58,000 nucleotides of DNA. Origin: Cryptomeria japonica (taxonomy: Eukaryota > Streptophyta > Pinopsida > Cupressales > Cupressaceae). Location of the stretch: NCBI RefSeq assembly GCF_030272615.1, contig NC_081406.1, positions 238,568,422 through 238,626,421 of the forward strand, written 5' to 3'. Below, one piece after another: positions 55,636 through 58,000 of this stretch (positions are counted from its first letter, which is position 1; each line of letters opens with the position of its first letter). A program made the translations under genes and the position numbers. The notes below the pieces were generated by a model. The model was given only the letters and a program-made list of their open reading frames with translations, made no database searches and was not told where the DNA came from.

Positions 55636-56793
55636 TCAATTTGATGAAGAACTTCCTGTCAGTGGAGCACTACTCTATCCTGCCGGTGAAGCATCACTCT
55701 GTCCTGTCGGTGAAGCATTGATTGGTTTTATCGGTGGAGGAGTATTCCCAACATTTAGATCAGCTTTTCTAATCCATTGTTTTGAGAATTCTTGCTTAAC
55801 CTCTTCAACTTTTTCTTTACCTTTCAATCTAGAACTTTTGTTGTCTGTCGGTGATCCTTTACTTCTATAAAATTTTGCAATATGCCCAATCTTGTTACAT
55901 GCATAACAAGTCACATTATTCTTCTAAATAGCTTTCCCATAACCTATGTCATTTTGTGTTCTACATTGATTAGATAAATGTCCAAATCTTCCACAAACAT
56001 AACATCTCACATTCATTTTGCAATTTTCAGAGTTGTGACCAACTTTGTTGCATTTTGAACATTGACCGGTGGGTGTGTTGATATTTTGATAATTTCTAGA
56101 TCTACATTCATTTGCTTTATGACCATACTTATTACAGTTAAAGCATTTTCCATTGAATTTATAAGCATTAGGTTGCCTTACCGGTTTGTTGTGATCTTGT
56201 GTGTTTGCAGTACCGGAGCTTTCACCAACTTCAAAGCCAATTCCAAAAGTGTCACCTTTAGGTTTTTGATTCTTCAGCAAGTTACCAAGTTCCTCTGAGC
56301 TTTTCTTGAATTTTTCTTTATGTTGATTTGCAGTTTCTAGTTCTCTTTCTAAGACTTTTTTCTACCTCATCAGTTCATTGGAGTCATTCTGAGTGTGCAT
56401 CAGATCTGTCTTCAATAAATTATTTTCATAGCTAAGTCTTGTGTTTTCATTTGCTGCATCACTTAGTCTTTTGGTCAATTCTTCTACATTCTTCTTCCTA
56501 TCTTCAATTTCTTTACAAAATCTCATAGTCATATCCTGCATCTCATTCTTTGTTGTCATGTTCTCCAGTTTCAACCTGCTTATCATATCATTAAGTGATT
56601 CCTTTTCATCATTCTCATTTTGCATCCTTTCACAAAGTTCTCTTCTCTTATTTCTTGCAATAGTAAGATTCTCTTGAAGTGCTTGAATGATATCCTGAGC
56701 TACTTTTAGATCATCTTCTAGTTTGATATTTTTCAATTTCTCTGTATCATAGTTTAAAAGAGCTGCTTCAAGTTGCTTCATCAGATTTTCCAT
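55636..56793 (-). pseudogene. Family A ORF1 copy 2: coiled-coil, four-zinc-knuckle Gag-like protein
   Basis: 386 codons in one frame from ATG 56793 to TGA at 55636-55638, with only two TAG stops (56362 and 55924). Both are CAG in copy 1. N-terminal coiled coil (~190 residues), then knuckles CFNCNKYGHKANEC, CSKCNKVGHNSENC, CYVCGRFGHLSNQC and a fourth, CYACNKIGHIAKFY, whose last Cys is Tyr. The tail is Pro/Ser-rich with repeated SPAG or SPTG. No frameshift. Lesions differ from copy 1, so the two copies together show the family's original layout. Nucleic-acid binding is well supported by the knuckles; a packaging role is inferred from position. Confidence 0.87.
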
Positions 56794-56850
56794 CTCTACC
56801 GGTGTCAAGATCTTCCTCAAGCTATTAGGCTTTAGAAAATAGAGGACCAA

Positions 56851-56862
56851 GCTCTGATACCA
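56851..56862 (-). other. Primer-binding site (tRNA-Met type), copy 2
   Basis: Plus GCTCTGATACCA, i.e. TGGTATCAGAGC on the minus strand, two bases from the LTR end. Confidence 0.93.
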
Positions 56863-56864
56863 AT

Positions 56865-57668
56865 TTTTAGGATTTCCACAGATACTGAGAGGGGGGGTGA
56901 ATCAGTATCTAACTGGTGAATTGAATTTCTTAACTTAAAACATGTAGAACATATTATAACAGTGTACCAGTATGCAAGAAATAATGCAATAAACAGAATT
57001 AAAAGCATCCACATGAAAAGCACACCATGACACAAGGATTTAACGAGGAAACCCAGTGTGGGAAAAACCTCAGTGGGATTTGTGACCCACAATATTCACT
57101 TACTGGCCAATAAGAGAATATTACTTACAAGAGGGGCCTGCACATGCAGGAAGGCCAACTGCCTAGAGCTCACTGCTCAATGGGAAGTCTCACTAACTTA
57201 CAATGTGGATTATACAAATCCAATATCTTGTACTGCTTTACAATAGAATCTATAATGCTAGATCTAGTACTGGTTTCTACTCTGCTTCTTACATAAATCC
57301 TTAACCTATATTTTGCATAATAGGTCTGCCTAATATCTTCTTCTTCTTCTTTGCTTACAAAATGTCTACAATGATCTCTCTTATATATAAGAGTCATTTT
57401 ACAACTTGCCAAGTCGGCTTACAAATTTTTTACAATAATAAACAAAATATAATATATCAAAAATCATGTCGGCCTGTGTGCCAGTATGCTTCCTTTCTCT
57501 GTGTCGGTGCCGGTGGTCTGAGTGTTGGTGTAGAGTGTGATCTGTTGATGTCGATGAACTATCTTGCCGGTGAAATGCCTTGCCGGTGCCATAGGATTGT
57601 AAGGTTGTCATCAATGACAAAACCTTCAATCACCTACAATGTCTCATTGGAGTGTGCATATGCCAACA
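56865..57668 (-). repeat. 5' LTR of family A copy 2 (804 bp)
   Basis: Element start TGTTGGCATATGCACACTCC at 57668 going left. The inner end is decayed (TTTTAGG for TGTTAGG). Similar throughout to the other three family A LTRs. Confidence 0.92.
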
Positions 57669-58000
57669 ATAGCATGGTGAAACCATCAGGACCTGGAGAC
57701 TTGTCAGGAGCCATCGAAACTACCACCTCTTGTAGCTCAGTAAGAAAGAAAGGTTGCATCAGATAATCATTATCACATTGTGAAATCAAACAAGAGATGG
57801 AATCTAGGAATACCTCGACACTGGACTCCTTCGGAACAAAAGGAGGAGAGGGAGAAAGAATATTTTTATAGAAGAGTTCACCCTCTTCCCTAATTTCTTG
57901 TACATTAGTTAATTTTACCCTCGAAGAAGAGGCATTTATAGAAAAGATAGTAGAGGCATCTTGCTTAATCTTTGCAGATGCCTTAAAGAACTTAGTATTT
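57669..58000 (-). pseudogene. LINE ORF2 fragment just before RT (cut by window edge)
   Basis: Open for the whole 332 bp on the minus strand. The text NTKFFKASAKIKQDA and SMAPDKSPGPDGFTM is the standard stretch between endonuclease and RT in plant L1 elements. It breaks at 57669, where family A copy 2 inserted, and the RT text resumes at 49558. The endonuclease part lies to the right of the window. Confidence 0.87.

Larger units (their letters stand above)
49559..57668 (-). mobile_element. Family A copy 2: non-autonomous copia-type element (with solo LTR nested in ORF2)
   Basis: Minus orientation: 5' LTR 56865-57668, PBS 56851-56862, ORF1, ORF2, polypurine tract, 3' LTR 49559-50451. Flanking TSD ATAGT/ATAGC (one transition). 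The interior matches copy 1 throughout, except for a solo Tat-type LTR (52305-53690). It is 6631 bp long without that insertion and one 88 bp LTR duplication. Confidence 0.92.
32082..58000 (-). mobile_element. Plant L1-type LINE, split in three by nested LTR elements
   Basis: Three minus-strand pieces form one LINE ORF2: 57669-58000 (lead-in to RT), 48161-49558 (RT) and 32545-34049 (zinc-finger and RNase H end). Removing the two copia-type insertions restores contiguous protein text at both joins: ...PGPDGFTM | LFFQK... at 57669/49558, and the text across 48161/34049. The element is truncated by the right window edge and broken by stops. Confidence 0.85.

Overview
The window is seed-plant nuclear DNA, probably from a large gymnosperm-like genome (inferred from the nested LTR retrotransposons, the ~17 kb Tat-type element and the interstitial telomere-like DNA; species not determined). 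I see no host single-copy gene, tRNA, rRNA or CRISPR array. Nearly everything is a transposable element, and much of the nesting can be proved from LTR pairs, primer-binding sites and target-site duplications (TSDs).

Layout. (1) 1-17046, minus strand: Ty3/gypsy Tat-lineage element with 5' LTR 15571-17046, PBS, a 3 kb leader, Gag-protease (8317-12453), pol with two RNase H domains (5044-8292), then a 5 kb 3' region. That region carries, on the opposite strand, a Plant Mobile Domain (PMD) gene (1661-3595) with its own TATA box. The 3' LTR runs off the left edge. (2) 17047-19359: degenerate interstitial telomere-like DNA and a foldback. (3) 19360-31924, plus: complete LTR element with TSD GGTAA. 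It has a gag-like region but no protease, RT or integrase; a decayed ~1,200-codon reading frame of unknown function (24641-28284) stands in place of pol. (4) 32082-58000, minus: a plant L1-type LINE split into three pieces by two copies of one non-autonomous copia-type element (family A). Copy 1 (34050-48160, plus) has an autonomous-type copia element (B, 39912-47391, TSD TGTAG) inside its 3' LTR. Copy 2 (49559-57668, minus) has a solo LTR of the Tat family (52305-53690, TSD CATGT) inside its ORF2. With these insertions and one 88 bp duplication removed, the two A copies are 6.63 kb each.

The most interesting content is in the accessory frames. Three unrelated LTR elements each carry a large extra protein frame: the antisense PMD gene in the Tat element, the unknown ORF in element 2, and ORF2 of family A. 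All three look like a globular N-terminal part followed by charged, low-complexity linkers and helical or coiled-coil segments. Family A also encodes a Gag-like protein with four CCHC zinc knuckles but no enzymes; it shares PBS, PPT and LTR-end motifs with copia B, a plausible helper. Both the sense leader and the antisense-gene leader of the Tat element carry arrays of a TAGCGC[AG]T motif spaced by multiples of three bases. Each array is oriented with its own downstream gene and can be read as a heptad peptide repeat with core L-A-H/R.

Decay is mostly by in-frame nonsense changes. Long frames keep phase for kilobases with only TAG, TAA or TGA interruptions, and several of these are CAG or TGG in the sister copy or a conserved Gln/Arg in the family. 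None of the elements looks able to act now. Inferred order: LINE, then the two A copies, then B and the solo LTR.
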